A DNA stretch of 64,000 nt from Bin5 sp034422415 (GCA_965202955.1 OZ241871.1:310001-374000), one strand, 5' to 3'. Shown: positions 18,213 to 26,992, counted from the stretch's first letter. The notes: generated by a model not told the origin, from the sequence alone. Program-made: numbers and translations.

Positions 18213-18360
18213 GCGCTCAAGAAGAGGTTCTTCTCTCCCCAACATTGCGCCTGTCGAGCAAACGCGAGCCAGCGGAGGATGCAAGCGTCCAACACAACCT
18301 CAGCGCCAAAAACCGCGTGAGTCCGCCCAAGCTCCCCTCATTACGCGAAAGGCAGCCAAC

Positions 18361-19368
18361 ATGAAACTCGGCATGAATACCTTCTTCATCAGCATGCTGG
18401 ACTTCGAAGATGGTCTCCAGTTCTGCCAGGAACAGGAGGTCGTGGCCATGGAAGTGGCCGCGATCGGCCCCGGCGCCAAGAAATACTGCAACGTGGACAA
18501 GCTGTTGGCCGACCAGGGAGAACTCGACCGCTGGCTGGATGCATTCGCCTCGCGCGGCCTCGAAATCTACTCCTTCGCCGGCCACGGCACGCCCCTCGTG
18601 CCCGACAAGCGCATCGCGGCGGAGTATTCGCGCGAATTTCGCCAGACCTGCAAGTTCATGGAAAAAATAGGCTGCACGCGCCTCGCGCTCGTGGCCGGCC
18701 TGCCCGAAGGCGCCGAAGGCGACAGCCTGCCGGCATGGATCGTCAACACCGACCTGCCCTTCCTGCGCGATGCGCTCGAGTGGCAGTGGGAGCAGCGGCT
18801 GCTGCCCTTCTGGCGCGAGCACGGCAAAATCGCGGCCGATCACGGCGTCACGATCTGCTTCGAGATGCAGATCAACGACATGGTCCACAACCCGGTCAAG
18901 CTGCGGCGGCTGCGCGACGAGCTCGGACCCGTCGTCGCCTGCAACTTCGACATCTCCCACATGTGGGTGCAGGGGATCGACCCCTTTGAGGCCATCCACG
19001 AGCTCAGCGACCTCATCCAGGCGGTCCATCTCAAGGATACGCTGATCCACGAACCGAATCTGCGCGTGCGCGGCTACTTCGACTCGACCGACCTCAAGCA
19101 GTTCCAGCACCGTTCGTGGACCTTCACCATTCCCGGCTGGGGCCACGACGCCACAACCTGGCGCGAGGTTATTTCGACGCTCCGATTCATCGGCTATACC
19201 GGCATTCTCACGCTAGAGATGGAGAGCGAGTATATCGAAATGAAGGAAGGCCTGGAAAAAGCTGCCGAATTCATCAGGCCGATGCTGCTGGAGAACCCTG
19301 TCGGCCCGACCTGGTGGGAGGTCGCTTCGGTTCACGAGCTTTGGCAGGAGACGAAGGAGGGTGAATGA
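18361..19368 (+). CDS. Sugar phosphate isomerase/epimerase (TIM barrel)
   Basis: 335 residues. Likely metal ligands: Glu in TICFEMQIN, Asp in ACNFDISHMWVQG, His in QAVHLKDT and Glu in LTLEMES. Expected to isomerise or epimerise a sugar or inositol-type keto compound. ATG 18361 starts the conserved barrel (MKLGMN, as in its paralogues MKLGAI and MKLGLN in the minus-strand unit). The open frame continues far upstream but that part overlaps the promoter. No strong ribosome binding site is visible. It precedes an SBP and two permeases, so it probably processes the sugar they import. Confidence 0.88.
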   Translation: MKLGMNTFFISMLDFEDGLQFCQEQEVVAMEVAAIGPGAKKYCNVDKLLADQGELDRWLDAFASRGLEIYSFAGHGTPLVPDKRIAAEYSREFRQTCKFMEKIGCTRLALVAGLPEGAEGDSLPAWIVNTDLPFLRDALEWQWEQRLLPFWREHGKIAADHGVTICFEMQINDMVHNPVKLRRLRDELGPVVACNFDISHMWVQGIDPFEAIHELSDLIQAVHLKDTLIHEPNLRVRGYFDSTDLKQFQHRSWTFTIPGWGHDATTWREVISTLRFIGYTGILTLEMESEYIEMKEGLEKAAEFIRPMLLENPVGPTWWEVASVHELWQETKEGE

Positions 19369-19453
19369 CAGAATCTGCAACAGTGTGGTAATTCATTCAG
19401 CGAATTCTTACAAAAAGGTATTGGTCAGACGACAAACGCAAGGAGAAAGCAGA

Positions 19454-20851
19454 ATGGCTGAGAACGTCACCGTCAACGAAGTGAACGACAGTCCGAGCAG
19501 CGCGCCGAAGGGTCTGAGCCGCCGCCAGTTCCTGCGCAACACGGCTGTGGTCGCCGGCGCGGGCCTGCTGGCGGTTGCCTGCGAGGCGCCGCAGACGGTC
19601 ACGGTTGAAGTCCCGGCGGAGCAGAGAGTCCTGCGCATGTGGACGACCCGCTTCTTCAACCCCAACATCAACCTGCACCTCAACGAGGAAGCCCAGAATG
19701 CCGGTCGCGAGATTGGCTTCGTCGTCGACGTAGAGGCCATCCCCGGCGGCTTCCAGGAGTTCGCCGCCAAGCTGTCGGCCGCGGCTGAGGGCGGCACATT
19801 GCCCGACATCTTCTCGCCCCAGCTGGCAACGCAGACCTTCATGCGCGATGGCCGCATGCTTCCGATCCAGGAGGTCTGGGACGAGGTGGGTGATGGTCTC
19901 GGCGGCTGGCATCCGACCGCCGAGCGCAACTTCATGCTCGACGGCACAGGCTACATGCTCGACATCGGCTTCGCGCCCGCATTCATGCACATTCGCGAGG
20001 ACCTGGTCAACGAGGCAGGCTTCACGCTGCCGTTCGCCGACCTGGATGAGATGGTCGCGTTCGGCCTGGAGTACACCAACGCCGACGAAAACCTCTACGG
20101 CCTCGGCTTCGCCTACGGCGTGTCCGATGACCTGATGCACCTGCAGCCCCTGATGTGGGCATTCGGCGGCGCCGCCTTCAACGAGGAGGGCGACATCACC
20201 ATCGACTCGCCCGAAAACATCGAGGCGCTCCAGTGGTACACCGACCTCTACACCGTACACGAAGTCGTGCCGCCGGCCGCGGTCAACTGGGAAGGCGGCG
20301 GCAACAACCAGGGCTACCTCACCGGTCAGATCGCCACGGCAATGAACCCGGGCAGCATCCTGGCCGCAGTGCGCCGCGGCGATACGCCGATCGAGGACCT
20401 GCTCGACAAGACCTACCTCGCGCCATGGCCGCAGCGCACGGCCGAAATCGGCCCGCAAGCCCAGACCGAGGCCGGGCAGGCATTCGGCATCAACAAGGAG
20501 TCCAGCTTCCCCGATGAGGCGCAGGATGTCTTGCGCCACCTGTGGTCGCCCGACGTCTACATCAAGATGATGCAGATGGGACAGAGCTATCTCTTCCCGG
20601 CATTGATGGGCGCCTACGAAGATCCCTACTTCTCCGAGGACCGCTGGAACCGGCAGGTTGTCGAAAACGTGGTGCCTATCATGCGCGACGAGTCCTGGCC
20701 GGCCACGCCTGCGCCGTGGACCAGCATGTGGCTGACGTGGGCCGGCAGAGCCTGCTCGCGCGTCATTCTCGACGGTCTCTCGGCGGCGGAGGCGATGAAG
20801 GAAGCGCACGATATCGTGGCGTCAGCCAGAGAGGATTTCCTGAGCGGCTGA
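19454..20851 (+). CDS. Tat-exported family 1 ABC sugar-binding lipoprotein
   Basis: 465-residue MalE-like receptor. The N-terminus has a twin-arginine signal (LSRRQFLRN, Arg23-Arg24) and a lipobox LAVAC with Cys43, so export folded through Tat and lipid anchoring are both indicated. The mature part starts RVLRMWTTRFFNP. ATG 19454 is preceded by AAGGAGAAA. It lies 85 bases after the isomerase gene. A strong hairpin with a T-run follows the stop (20870-20905), separating the highly needed receptor from its permeases. Confidence 0.92.
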   Translation: MAENVTVNEVNDSPSSAPKGLSRRQFLRNTAVVAGAGLLAVACEAPQTVTVEVPAEQRVLRMWTTRFFNPNINLHLNEEAQNAGREIGFVVDVEAIPGGFQEFAAKLSAAAEGGTLPDIFSPQLATQTFMRDGRMLPIQEVWDEVGDGLGGWHPTAERNFMLDGTGYMLDIGFAPAFMHIREDLVNEAGFTLPFADLDEMVAFGLEYTNADENLYGLGFAYGVSDDLMHLQPLMWAFGGAAFNEEGDITIDSPENIEALQWYTDLYTVHEVVPPAAVNWEGGGNNQGYLTGQIATAMNPGSILAAVRRGDTPIEDLLDKTYLAPWPQRTAEIGPQAQTEAGQAFGINKESSFPDEAQDVLRHLWSPDVYIKMMQMGQSYLFPALMGAYEDPYFSEDRWNRQVVENVVPIMRDESWPATPAPWTSMWLTWAGRACSRVILDGLSAAEAMKEAHDIVASAREDFLSG

Positions 20852-20869
20852 GCCAGCAAGCCAACAATG

Positions 20870-20905
20870 GCCAGTGGCCGGCCCAATCTCCGGCCACTGG
20901 CTTTT
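20870..20905 (+). terminator. Intrinsic terminator/attenuator between receptor and permease genes
   Basis: A perfect 12-base stem (20870-20881 with 20890-20901), an 8-base loop and TTTT. It lies inside the operon, 19 bases after the SBP stop, so is likely leaky: it would let receptor mRNA exceed permease mRNA. Confidence 0.8.
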
Positions 20906-20927
20906 CTCCACAGAGTAGGACATAGTC

Positions 20928-21887
20928 ATGACGCAATCAGCAGCGGGGCGCGCTGGTTCCGAACAGACGCGCGGCTTGGCTGACCAGAGGTCGCGGCTGG
21001 GCCTGTCCAAGGAAACGGTCCTGGGGATCGCCCTGATGGTGCCCGCGCTGGCGACCATTCTCGGCCTGATCGGCTACCCGACGCTGTATGCCATCTGGAT
21101 CAGCCTGCATACCAAGCTGCTGGGCGTGCGCGATATGCCCTTCGTCGGCTTCGTAAACTATGCAGCGGTCCTGTCGGAGGGCGGTTTCTGGCCGGCACTG
21201 GGGCGGACGTTCTATTTCACGATTGCTTCGGTCGCGATCAAGGTCTGCGTCGGCATGGCGACCGCGCTCGTGCTCAACGAGAACTGGCCCGGACGCGGGC
21301 TGGCGCGGGCGGCCGTGCTGCTGCCCTGGGCGCTGCCCCCGCTGACAGCCGTTGTCACGTGGCGATTTCTCTTCAACGACACGACCAACGTCCTCAACTA
21401 CATCCTGGTCAAGGCACATCTGATCGAGAAACCGATTTTGTGGCTGGCCAAGGCCGAATACGCGATGCCTTCGGCGATTATTGTCGGCGTGTGGCAGGGC
21501 TTTCCGTTTTTCGCCATCACCCTGCTGGCCGGCCTCTCCCCCATCCCCGACGACCTCTATGACGCCGCCAAAGTGGACGGCGCCGGAATTATCCATCGCT
21601 TCCTTTACGTGTCGCTGCCGGGCGTCTTTCCGGTCCTTATGGTGGCGCTCACCCTCTCCACCATCTGGACATTCAATCAGTTCACCGTCATCTGGCTGCT
21701 AACTACGGGCGGACCGGGTGAAGCGACGACCACGCTGCCAATCGCCGCCTACATGCAGGCGTTCGTGGCGGGTTCCAAAAATCTGAGCAAAGGCGCGGTC
21801 TATGCCGTGCTGACCTTCCCCGTTCTGGTCATTCTCGTGCTTCTGTTGAACTACTTTATCACGTCCAGAGAGGAGAGCGAGACATGA
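20928..21887 (+). CDS. Sugar ABC transporter permease, MalF/UgpA type
   Basis: 319-residue membrane protein with six hydrophobic segments, first at IALMVPALATILGLIGYP. EAA loop: DLYDAAKVDGAGIIHRFLYV. ATG 20928 has only a weak AGGA upstream. It overlaps the next permease by four bases (ATGA). Confidence 0.92.
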   Translation: MTQSAAGRAGSEQTRGLADQRSRLGLSKETVLGIALMVPALATILGLIGYPTLYAIWISLHTKLLGVRDMPFVGFVNYAAVLSEGGFWPALGRTFYFTIASVAIKVCVGMATALVLNENWPGRGLARAAVLLPWALPPLTAVVTWRFLFNDTTNVLNYILVKAHLIEKPILWLAKAEYAMPSAIIVGVWQGFPFFAITLLAGLSPIPDDLYDAAKVDGAGIIHRFLYVSLPGVFPVLMVALTLSTIWTFNQFTVIWLLTTGGPGEATTTLPIAAYMQAFVAGSKNLSKGAVYAVLTFPVLVILVLLLNYFITSREESET

Positions 21888-22735
21888 CGCTTGGACTGAA
21901 ATGGGAGAGGCGTCTCAAGGTGGTTGCCGGCTCGATCTGGATGATCATTGTCCTCACCTGCGTGCTGTTTCCGACCTATTGGATCGTGCTGGCCTCGTTC
22001 AAACATCCCAAGGACCTGGCGGTGCGCATCCCCATCTTCTGGACGAACGAACCGACGCTCATCAGCTACAGGGGCCTGTTCACGCAGCCCTTTCTCCACT
22101 TCGAGAAACTTACGCTCAACAGCCTGACAATCTCGCTCGGCGCGACGTTGCTGTCGGTCGTGATCGCGACTTTTGCCGGCTTGGCGCTGGCGCGGCTGCG
22201 CTTTCCCGGCCGGCAACGGCTGGGCATGGCGGTTTTCTTCGCCTACCTGGTGCCCCCCGCTCTGCTCTTTATCCCCCTGTACGTGATGATGGCGTCGGTC
22301 AAGCTGGTCGACAGCCGCTTCGGACTGATTCTGGTCTACTCCAGCTTCACCGTTCCCTTCGGCGTCTGGATGCTGCGCGGCTACTTCCAGAACATCCCGG
22401 TCGAGCTGGAGGAGTGCGCCATGATCGACGGCTGCACCCGCGTCGGCGCCTGGGTGCGCATCGTGCTGCCGCTCGCCTCCCCCGGCATCGCCGCCGCCGC
22501 TATCTTCGCCTTCACGCTCGCCTGGAACGAGTTCTTCTACGCTTACATCCTGACCGAGACCGCAAAAGCGCAGACCATGCCGATCGGTCTCGCCAGCTTC
22601 ATCCAGCTCGATGTCTACCGCTGGGGTGAGCTGAGCGCCGGCGCCCTGCTCATGGCCATCCCCGCCGTCGTGCTATATTTCCTGGGCCAGCGCTTCGTCG
22701 TCGCCGGCCTCACCGGTGGGGCGGTTAAGGGGTAA
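21884..22735 (+). CDS. Carbohydrate ABC transporter permease, MalG/CUT1 type
   Basis: 283-residue membrane protein. EAA loop ELEECAMIDGCTRVGAWVRI, ending VAGLTGGAVKG as in other MalG-like proteins. It is coupled to the MalF-like gene by an ATGA overlap. It is the last gene of the divergent plus-strand unit, and no ATPase gene follows. Confidence 0.93.
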   Translation: MTLGLKWERRLKVVAGSIWMIIVLTCVLFPTYWIVLASFKHPKDLAVRIPIFWTNEPTLISYRGLFTQPFLHFEKLTLNSLTISLGATLLSVVIATFAGLALARLRFPGRQRLGMAVFFAYLVPPALLFIPLYVMMASVKLVDSRFGLILVYSSFTVPFGVWMLRGYFQNIPVELEECAMIDGCTRVGAWVRIVLPLASPGIAAAAIFAFTLAWNEFFYAYILTETAKAQTMPIGLASFIQLDVYRWGELSAGALLMAIPAVVLYFLGQRFVVAGLTGGAVKG

Positions 22736-22826
22736 AGCGTCACAACCAACACATCAATTCTTAATTTCCGCCGGCAGCCGCCGCGAGTTTCGTTTCAGGG
22801 CAGTATTACGCATCGGAGTAGGACTG

Positions 22827-23381
22827 ATGATTGGTGAGAGGTCGAGGCTGAAGCTCACCTACGCCGACTACCTGACCACGCCGGAAGACAAGCGGTACGA
22901 GCTCCTTGATGGAGAGTTGCTAAGGATTCCCTCGCCGGGTGAAGTGCACCAGAGATGCCAGGCAGAGTTGGGATTTTTCCTCGGAAAGCACATCAAAGAA
23001 AGAAAGTTTGGGCGGATCTACTTTTCCCTCACCGACGTGGTGCTATCCGATGTGGACGTGGTACAGCCCGACCTGCTCTTGGTCTCCAACGAGCGCCTGG
23101 ACATCATCATGCCATCCGGAGTGCACGGCGCGCCCGACCTCGTCGTCGAGATCCTCTCCCCGGCCACCGCCGAGCGTGACAAGGGCTACAAGCGTGCGCT
23201 CTACGCGCAGCATGGCGTGAAGGAGTACTGGCTGGTGGGCACCGACGCGGGCACCATCACGGTCCTGCTGCTGGGGGACGACAGCTACGGGGTTGTCGGC
23301 ACGTTCGGCGAAGGGGACACGCTGACTTCGCCGACGCTGGTGGGTTTCAGCTTGAAGGTGGACGACCTGTTTGGAGCATAG
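22827..23381 (+). CDS. Uma2-family (DUF820) putative restriction-like endonuclease
   Basis: 184 residues, the usual size. The PD-(D/E)XK-type core is visible: YELLDGELLRIPSP near the N-terminus, the Asp in VQPDLLLV, then APDLVVEILSPAT with Asp and Glu, followed by RDKGYKRALYAQHGVKEYWLV, all hallmarks of the family. The family is expanded in cyanobacteria and Chloroflexota and has no agreed function; many copies lie near mobile DNA. ATG 22827 follows GGAGTAGGA. It is 91 bases beyond the permease and likely separate in function. Confidence 0.9.
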   Translation: MIGERSRLKLTYADYLTTPEDKRYELLDGELLRIPSPGEVHQRCQAELGFFLGKHIKERKFGRIYFSLTDVVLSDVDVVQPDLLLVSNERLDIIMPSGVHGAPDLVVEILSPATAERDKGYKRALYAQHGVKEYWLVGTDAGTITVLLLGDDSYGVVGTFGEGDTLTSPTLVGFSLKVDDLFGA

Positions 23382-23398
23382 AGGGGTTTAACAAGGCA

Positions 23399-23511
23399 CC
23401 GCAGATAAAGAGCACGCGGCGGCTTACATTTTCGAAGCCTGCTACAAGTACAACCACCGCGGCAACGTAAGCGCTTTCACCGACTTCCTGCAAGGCGCGG
23501 TTGCGGTTTAG
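23399..23511 (+). pseudogene. C-terminal fragment of an unidentified gene (possibly a transposase)
   Basis: An open stretch without a start codon reads to TAG at 23509-23511 and contains ACYKYNHRGN and FTDFLQGAV, which look like a real protein terminus. The last 19 bases before the ending are repeated at 23992-24010 with a similar ending (MTDFLQGAVIV). The Tyr/Asn/His/Arg-rich pattern recalls transposase C-termini, but the family cannot be assigned. Confidence 0.4.
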
Positions 23512-23612
23512 AAAGGTTGACACGTCGTTCCGGCTACATCTGACGCTGAATTTTTGCTTGCCAAAATGTGAATACGTAGTGTACTATGCGCTCCACATGA
23601 AAGGGGCGAGCA

Positions 23613-23906
23613 ATGAGTGAGAGTAATGACAGACTAGACCGAGTTGAGAAAATCCTGGAGCAATTGGCAGAGGAGCAGAAACAGCTAGCCGAGGGGCAGA
23701 AACAGCTAGCCGAACGGCAGAAAGAAACCGAACGAAACCTGAACCTCTTGATAATCAACACAGACAAGGCGGTCGCTCGCAACGCCGAACAGATTGCCCG
23801 CACCGACCGGCTGGCAAGAGATGTTCTCGACGGATTGGACTTCTTGCGGACCGCTGTTCAGGGGCATCTTTCCGAACCCTCTCCACCCGCACACGGCGCA
23901 GATTGA
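23613..23906 (+). CDS. Small coiled-coil protein with three tandem heptads
   Basis: 97 residues. Residues 17-37 are three consecutive heptads (QLAEEQK, QLAEGQK, QLAERQK) predicted to form a coiled coil, with further helical heptads up to about residue 80. Cytoplasmic, no signal or membrane segment. ATG 23613 has AAAGGGG upstream. Similar short coiled-coil proteins occur beside Uma2 genes in cyanobacteria and Chloroflexota, which suggests a partner role, but no function is known. Confidence 0.65.
   Translation: MSESNDRLDRVEKILEQLAEEQKQLAEGQKQLAERQKETERNLNLLIINTDKAVARNAEQIARTDRLARDVLDGLDFLRTAVQGHLSEPSPPAHGAD
23661..23723 (+). repeat. Three 21-base tandem repeats
   Basis: Units at 23661-23681, 23682-23702 and 23703-23723 encode the three heptads. 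Units 2 and 3 differ at only two positions. Being multiples of three, unit gain or loss would keep the frame. Confidence 0.8.
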
Positions 23907-23991
23907 GCGGTTCGGCGCCCCGACTTCATCGGACGTTGTCGCCAGATTTGCTTGCGCAGTTATCGCAACTCCATTTTGGCGCGGCATGACA

Positions 23992-24021
23992 GACTTCCTG
24001 CAAGGCGCGGTCATTGTGTAA
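23992..24021 (+). repeat. Second copy of a decayed gene terminus
   Basis: Bases 23992-24010 repeat 23482-23500 exactly (19 bases) and are followed by a comparable short ending and stop (TAA 24019-24021). The sequence before it is different, so this is a fragment of another copy rather than a simple duplication of the region. Confidence 0.5.
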
Positions 24022-24083
24022 TGTTCTAACAATGGACGCCTTGGTGGCAACCATCTATCCGTTTCCACCAAGGGGGCACCACC

Positions 24084-24509
24084 ATGAAAACCGTCGCCAA
24101 CATCCTAATTTGAATGGTGGTTAGTCTGATCATCGTGGCGGTGTTCTTGACTATACAATCTCGATCATCAGATTCGCCCTCAACTGGCAGTGTCCAGCAA
24201 GTAGTCAAACCGTTCCCAACATTCACTCACACTCCACCCATTCCGCCCACTCCTGTACCAACACACACGCCTATTCCAACCAGTACACCTCTTCCCTCGC
24301 CAACGCCACTTCCCCCACAGGATTGGGATCAGTTGGTGGCGTCTGCACATTGTCAACTCGTCGATCTCCCGCTGGCCGATAGAAACATACAGCGGCTTGA
24401 TTCTCCCGTAGAGCCCCAATCTACCCATTGCCTCTTTCTGAGTTCATTTGATGGACAAAGTTTACAGCGCTGGCTCCCGAGGCGGGCTTTGTTCACGAGA
24501 GTCTGGTGA
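24084..24509 (+). pseudogene. Membrane-anchored Pro/Thr-rich protein interrupted by an in-frame TGA
   Basis: ATG 24084 has AGGGGGC before it and reads MKTVANILI, then TGA at 24111-24113, and the same frame continues MVVSLIIVAVFLTIQ. Together these would make one uninterrupted signal anchor. The following linker (about residues 40-75) is Pro/Thr-rich, as in surface-tethered Chloroflexota proteins, then a short C-terminal part without a recognised domain. Either the gene is broken by a nonsense mutation, or translation begins at ATG 24114 with a shorter anchor (131 residues). The 24084 ribosome binding site favours the first reading. Confidence 0.5.
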
Positions 24510-24638
24510 ATCAGGATCCAAACTGTTCTCAAGCCTTGTGTAGATGTCACCTCTTTGAGTAGTTTTCTGAAACATCAACGGAGCCCAGTACCTTTTGGAA
24601 TTACCATTAGATCGGGCGTTGTACGAAAGGCATCCTTC

Positions 24639-25592
24639 GTGAACATCCTCATTACCGGCGGCAGCGGCACCATCGGCGGCTACGTCCTGCGAGAACTGAT
24701 CCAGGCCGGGCATACCGTCACCAGCTATAGCCGGACTGCGCCCCGAATCGGCGGCGCGGCATTCATCCAGGGCGACATTATGGACCCCGACGGGCTCACG
24801 CAAGCCTGCCAGGGACATGACGCGGTCGTCCACCTGGCCGCAGTGCCGGGGCCGGGACGCGCAACGCCGGCGCAGCTGCTCAACATCAACGTGGTCGGCA
24901 CCGCAAACGTGCTCGAAGCGGCGCTCCAGGCCGGCATCGACAAGATCGTATTCGCCTCATCGGGCGCGGCCACCGGCTTCTCCTTCCAGAAACACGCGCT
25001 CCGGCCCCGCTATCTGCCGCTCGACGAAGAGCATCCCTGCGAGCCGCAGGACGAGTACGGGCTGAGCAAGCTGCTAGCCGAGCTGACCTGCAAACGCTAC
25101 AGCGACGGCTTCGGCATGCGCACCATCTGTTTGCGCATCAACAACAACTGGTATCTCGAGCGCGCCAGCGCCGAAGTGGCGGTCAGCTCCGGCTGGGCGC
25201 AGCAGTTCAGCGTCGAAGAGCTCTGGACGGCCCGCTACCGCAAGACGGTCGAGGATGCCGAAGGCGACTGGCCCACGCCGGGCCCGCCGGCGCCCCACAA
25301 GATCCTGTGGGCCTTCACCGACGCGCGCGACGCGGCCCAGTCCTTCCGACTCGCCGTCGAGAACGACACGATTGCACACGAGGTCTTCCTCATCAACGGC
25401 GACGACACCTGCTCAAGGGAGCCGACCGCCGAACTGATCGCCCGCCACTATCCCGGCGTGCCCGTCAAGGCGCGGCTCGAAGGCCACGACTCGCCCTGGT
25501 CGCACGCCAAGGCGACCCGTCTGCTGGGCTATCAGCCCCAATTCACGTGGCGGCAGAGCGACTTCCACAGCTGGTTGGAGAAACAACAATGA
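24639..25592 (+). CDS. NAD-dependent epimerase/dehydratase (extended SDR)
   Basis: 317 residues. The Rossmann motif is ITGGSGTIGGY at the N-terminus. The catalytic Tyr/Lys pair is in DEYGLSKLLAELTCKRY. Expected to act on a sugar, uronic acid or related compound with NAD(P). GTG 24639 is chosen because the beta strand and cofactor loop begin immediately after it and GAAAGG lies upstream. It overlaps the next gene (ATGA). Its sequence parallels the gene at 34758 along its whole length, with shared stretches such as LPLDEEHPCEPQDEYGLSKL and EVFLINGDDTCS. Confidence 0.9.
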   Translation: MNILITGGSGTIGGYVLRELIQAGHTVTSYSRTAPRIGGAAFIQGDIMDPDGLTQACQGHDAVVHLAAVPGPGRATPAQLLNINVVGTANVLEAALQAGIDKIVFASSGAATGFSFQKHALRPRYLPLDEEHPCEPQDEYGLSKLLAELTCKRYSDGFGMRTICLRINNNWYLERASAEVAVSSGWAQQFSVEELWTARYRKTVEDAEGDWPTPGPPAPHKILWAFTDARDAAQSFRLAVENDTIAHEVFLINGDDTCSREPTAELIARHYPGVPVKARLEGHDSPWSHAKATRLLGYQPQFTWRQSDFHSWLEKQQ

Positions 25593-26737
25593 CCGAAAGA
25601 AAACTGGAGTTCTTCGGCGGCGGCTGGCGCCCTGTCGAGCCCGAGGACGAAGAAAAGTCGCTCGTCATAGACGCCCACTACCATATTTTTCGCCGCTTTG
25701 CGACCGGCTCGGGCGAGGCCAGCGCGGCGCTGGCGCACAAACTGTGGCAGTACCACCTGCGCGACTTCACCGACTACTGGCGCAAGAGCGACGGCGCGCG
25801 CGTCAACGAGCCCCTGCTCGACTTTCCGTCGGACGACATCAACGCGATGCCCGACGTCAACTTCCGCTTCGGCCGCTACGGCCAGGCCGAAATCACCGTC
25901 GACGGCGTCGACTACCTCATGCAGTTCTACCCGCCCAACCTGGAGAACCTGGAAGCGACGCCCGAGCGGATGGTCGCCGAAATGGACGTCGCCGGCGTCG
26001 ACATCGGCGTGCTGCAGAGCGACCACGTCTACGGCGCCAACATCAGCGAATATTACGCCGAGGCCTTTCGGCGCTACCCGGGCCGCTTTATCGGGCTGGC
26101 GCAGGTGCGCGAGACAGAGGCAGGCGAGCCGGCCGAGCTGGAGCGGCTCGAGCGCGCCGTTACCGAGTTAGGTTGCAAAGGGGTCTACTTCAGCGTGGAA
26201 CTGTTCGCACTGCGAGGCTACGTCGACCGGATCGACGACGCGCGGTTCGACCCGTTTTGGCAGCTGGTGCGCCGCCTGGAGATTCCCGTTTTCTGGTACA
26301 TCGACGCGCGCAAGCAGGACCGCATCGCCGGCTTCCTGGAGCGGGTTGACGAGCTGACCAACTGGGCGAATGCGTACCCCGACATCCCGTCGGTCATCAC
26401 CCACGGGCTTGTGCCTTCGGCCATCATCCACGAGATCGGCATACCCGACCAGGTGATTGACCTACTCAAGCGTCCCAGTTTCTTCGCCGAAGTCCTGATG
26501 CAGGCCAAGTGGCCCGAGTACCCCTATGCCGAGGGGCAGGAGATGCTCGAAGGCCTATGCGAAAAGGTGGGTGTCGAGAAGCTGATGTGGGGCTCCGACA
26601 TGCCCTTCAGCGCCGGCTTCTGGTGCACCTACAAGCAGGCGGTCGACTACATCCGCTTGCACTGCGACTTTCTCTCCCGCGCGGAAAAGAACCTCATCCT
26701 CGGCGGCAACCTGGCCCGCATGTTCAAGATCGCGTAG
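25589..26737 (+). CDS. Amidohydrolase-2 family metal-dependent hydrolase/decarboxylase
   Basis: 382 residues, TIM barrel. The metal motif IDAHYHIF lies near residue 26 after a short N-terminal extension. A later His is in VITHGLVPS and the Asp in MWGSDMPF. The group includes ACMSD-like decarboxylases and hydrolases. Translationally coupled to the epimerase by a four-base overlap, so both likely act on one substrate. It is a paralogue of 38981-40066: both share 'DFxSDDIN.MPDVNFR.G' and the ending LILGGN.ARMF. Confidence 0.88.
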   Translation: MTERKLEFFGGGWRPVEPEDEEKSLVIDAHYHIFRRFATGSGEASAALAHKLWQYHLRDFTDYWRKSDGARVNEPLLDFPSDDINAMPDVNFRFGRYGQAEITVDGVDYLMQFYPPNLENLEATPERMVAEMDVAGVDIGVLQSDHVYGANISEYYAEAFRRYPGRFIGLAQVRETEAGEPAELERLERAVTELGCKGVYFSVELFALRGYVDRIDDARFDPFWQLVRRLEIPVFWYIDARKQDRIAGFLERVDELTNWANAYPDIPSVITHGLVPSAIIHEIGIPDQVIDLLKRPSFFAEVLMQAKWPEYPYAEGQEMLEGLCEKVGVEKLMWGSDMPFSAGFWCTYKQAVDYIRLHCDFLSRAEKNLILGGNLARMFKIA

Positions 26738-26992
26738 CCCTCTGATGCCAGACAGATGTACGGCGCAAAAAAACATGAAGCGCCCGGATGAGCGAATTGA
26801 TAGGCTGGACGGACAGTCAAAATGCTACTTCAGGCAAGTCCTGGCTAGAATTGGGTGCATCTCGAATGCGGGGACATCATCCCTGGGAGCGCAGGGGGCT
26901 CGCCTGCATTTGGCGTAGCCGACCAAAGGTAGCCAGAAACTTACTCCAACCCGGAGACGCACCCTTTCCACTTTCTCGACAAGACTAGTAGT

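Larger units (their letters stand above)
17966..18360. other. Divergent control region between two paralogous isomerase genes
   Basis: 395 bases that hold two face-away consensus promoters (minus strand 18027-18054, plus strand 18184-18212) and an 18-base inverted repeat between them. No small gene is apparent. The plus-side leader is about 140 bases, the minus-side leader about 55. Confidence 0.75.
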
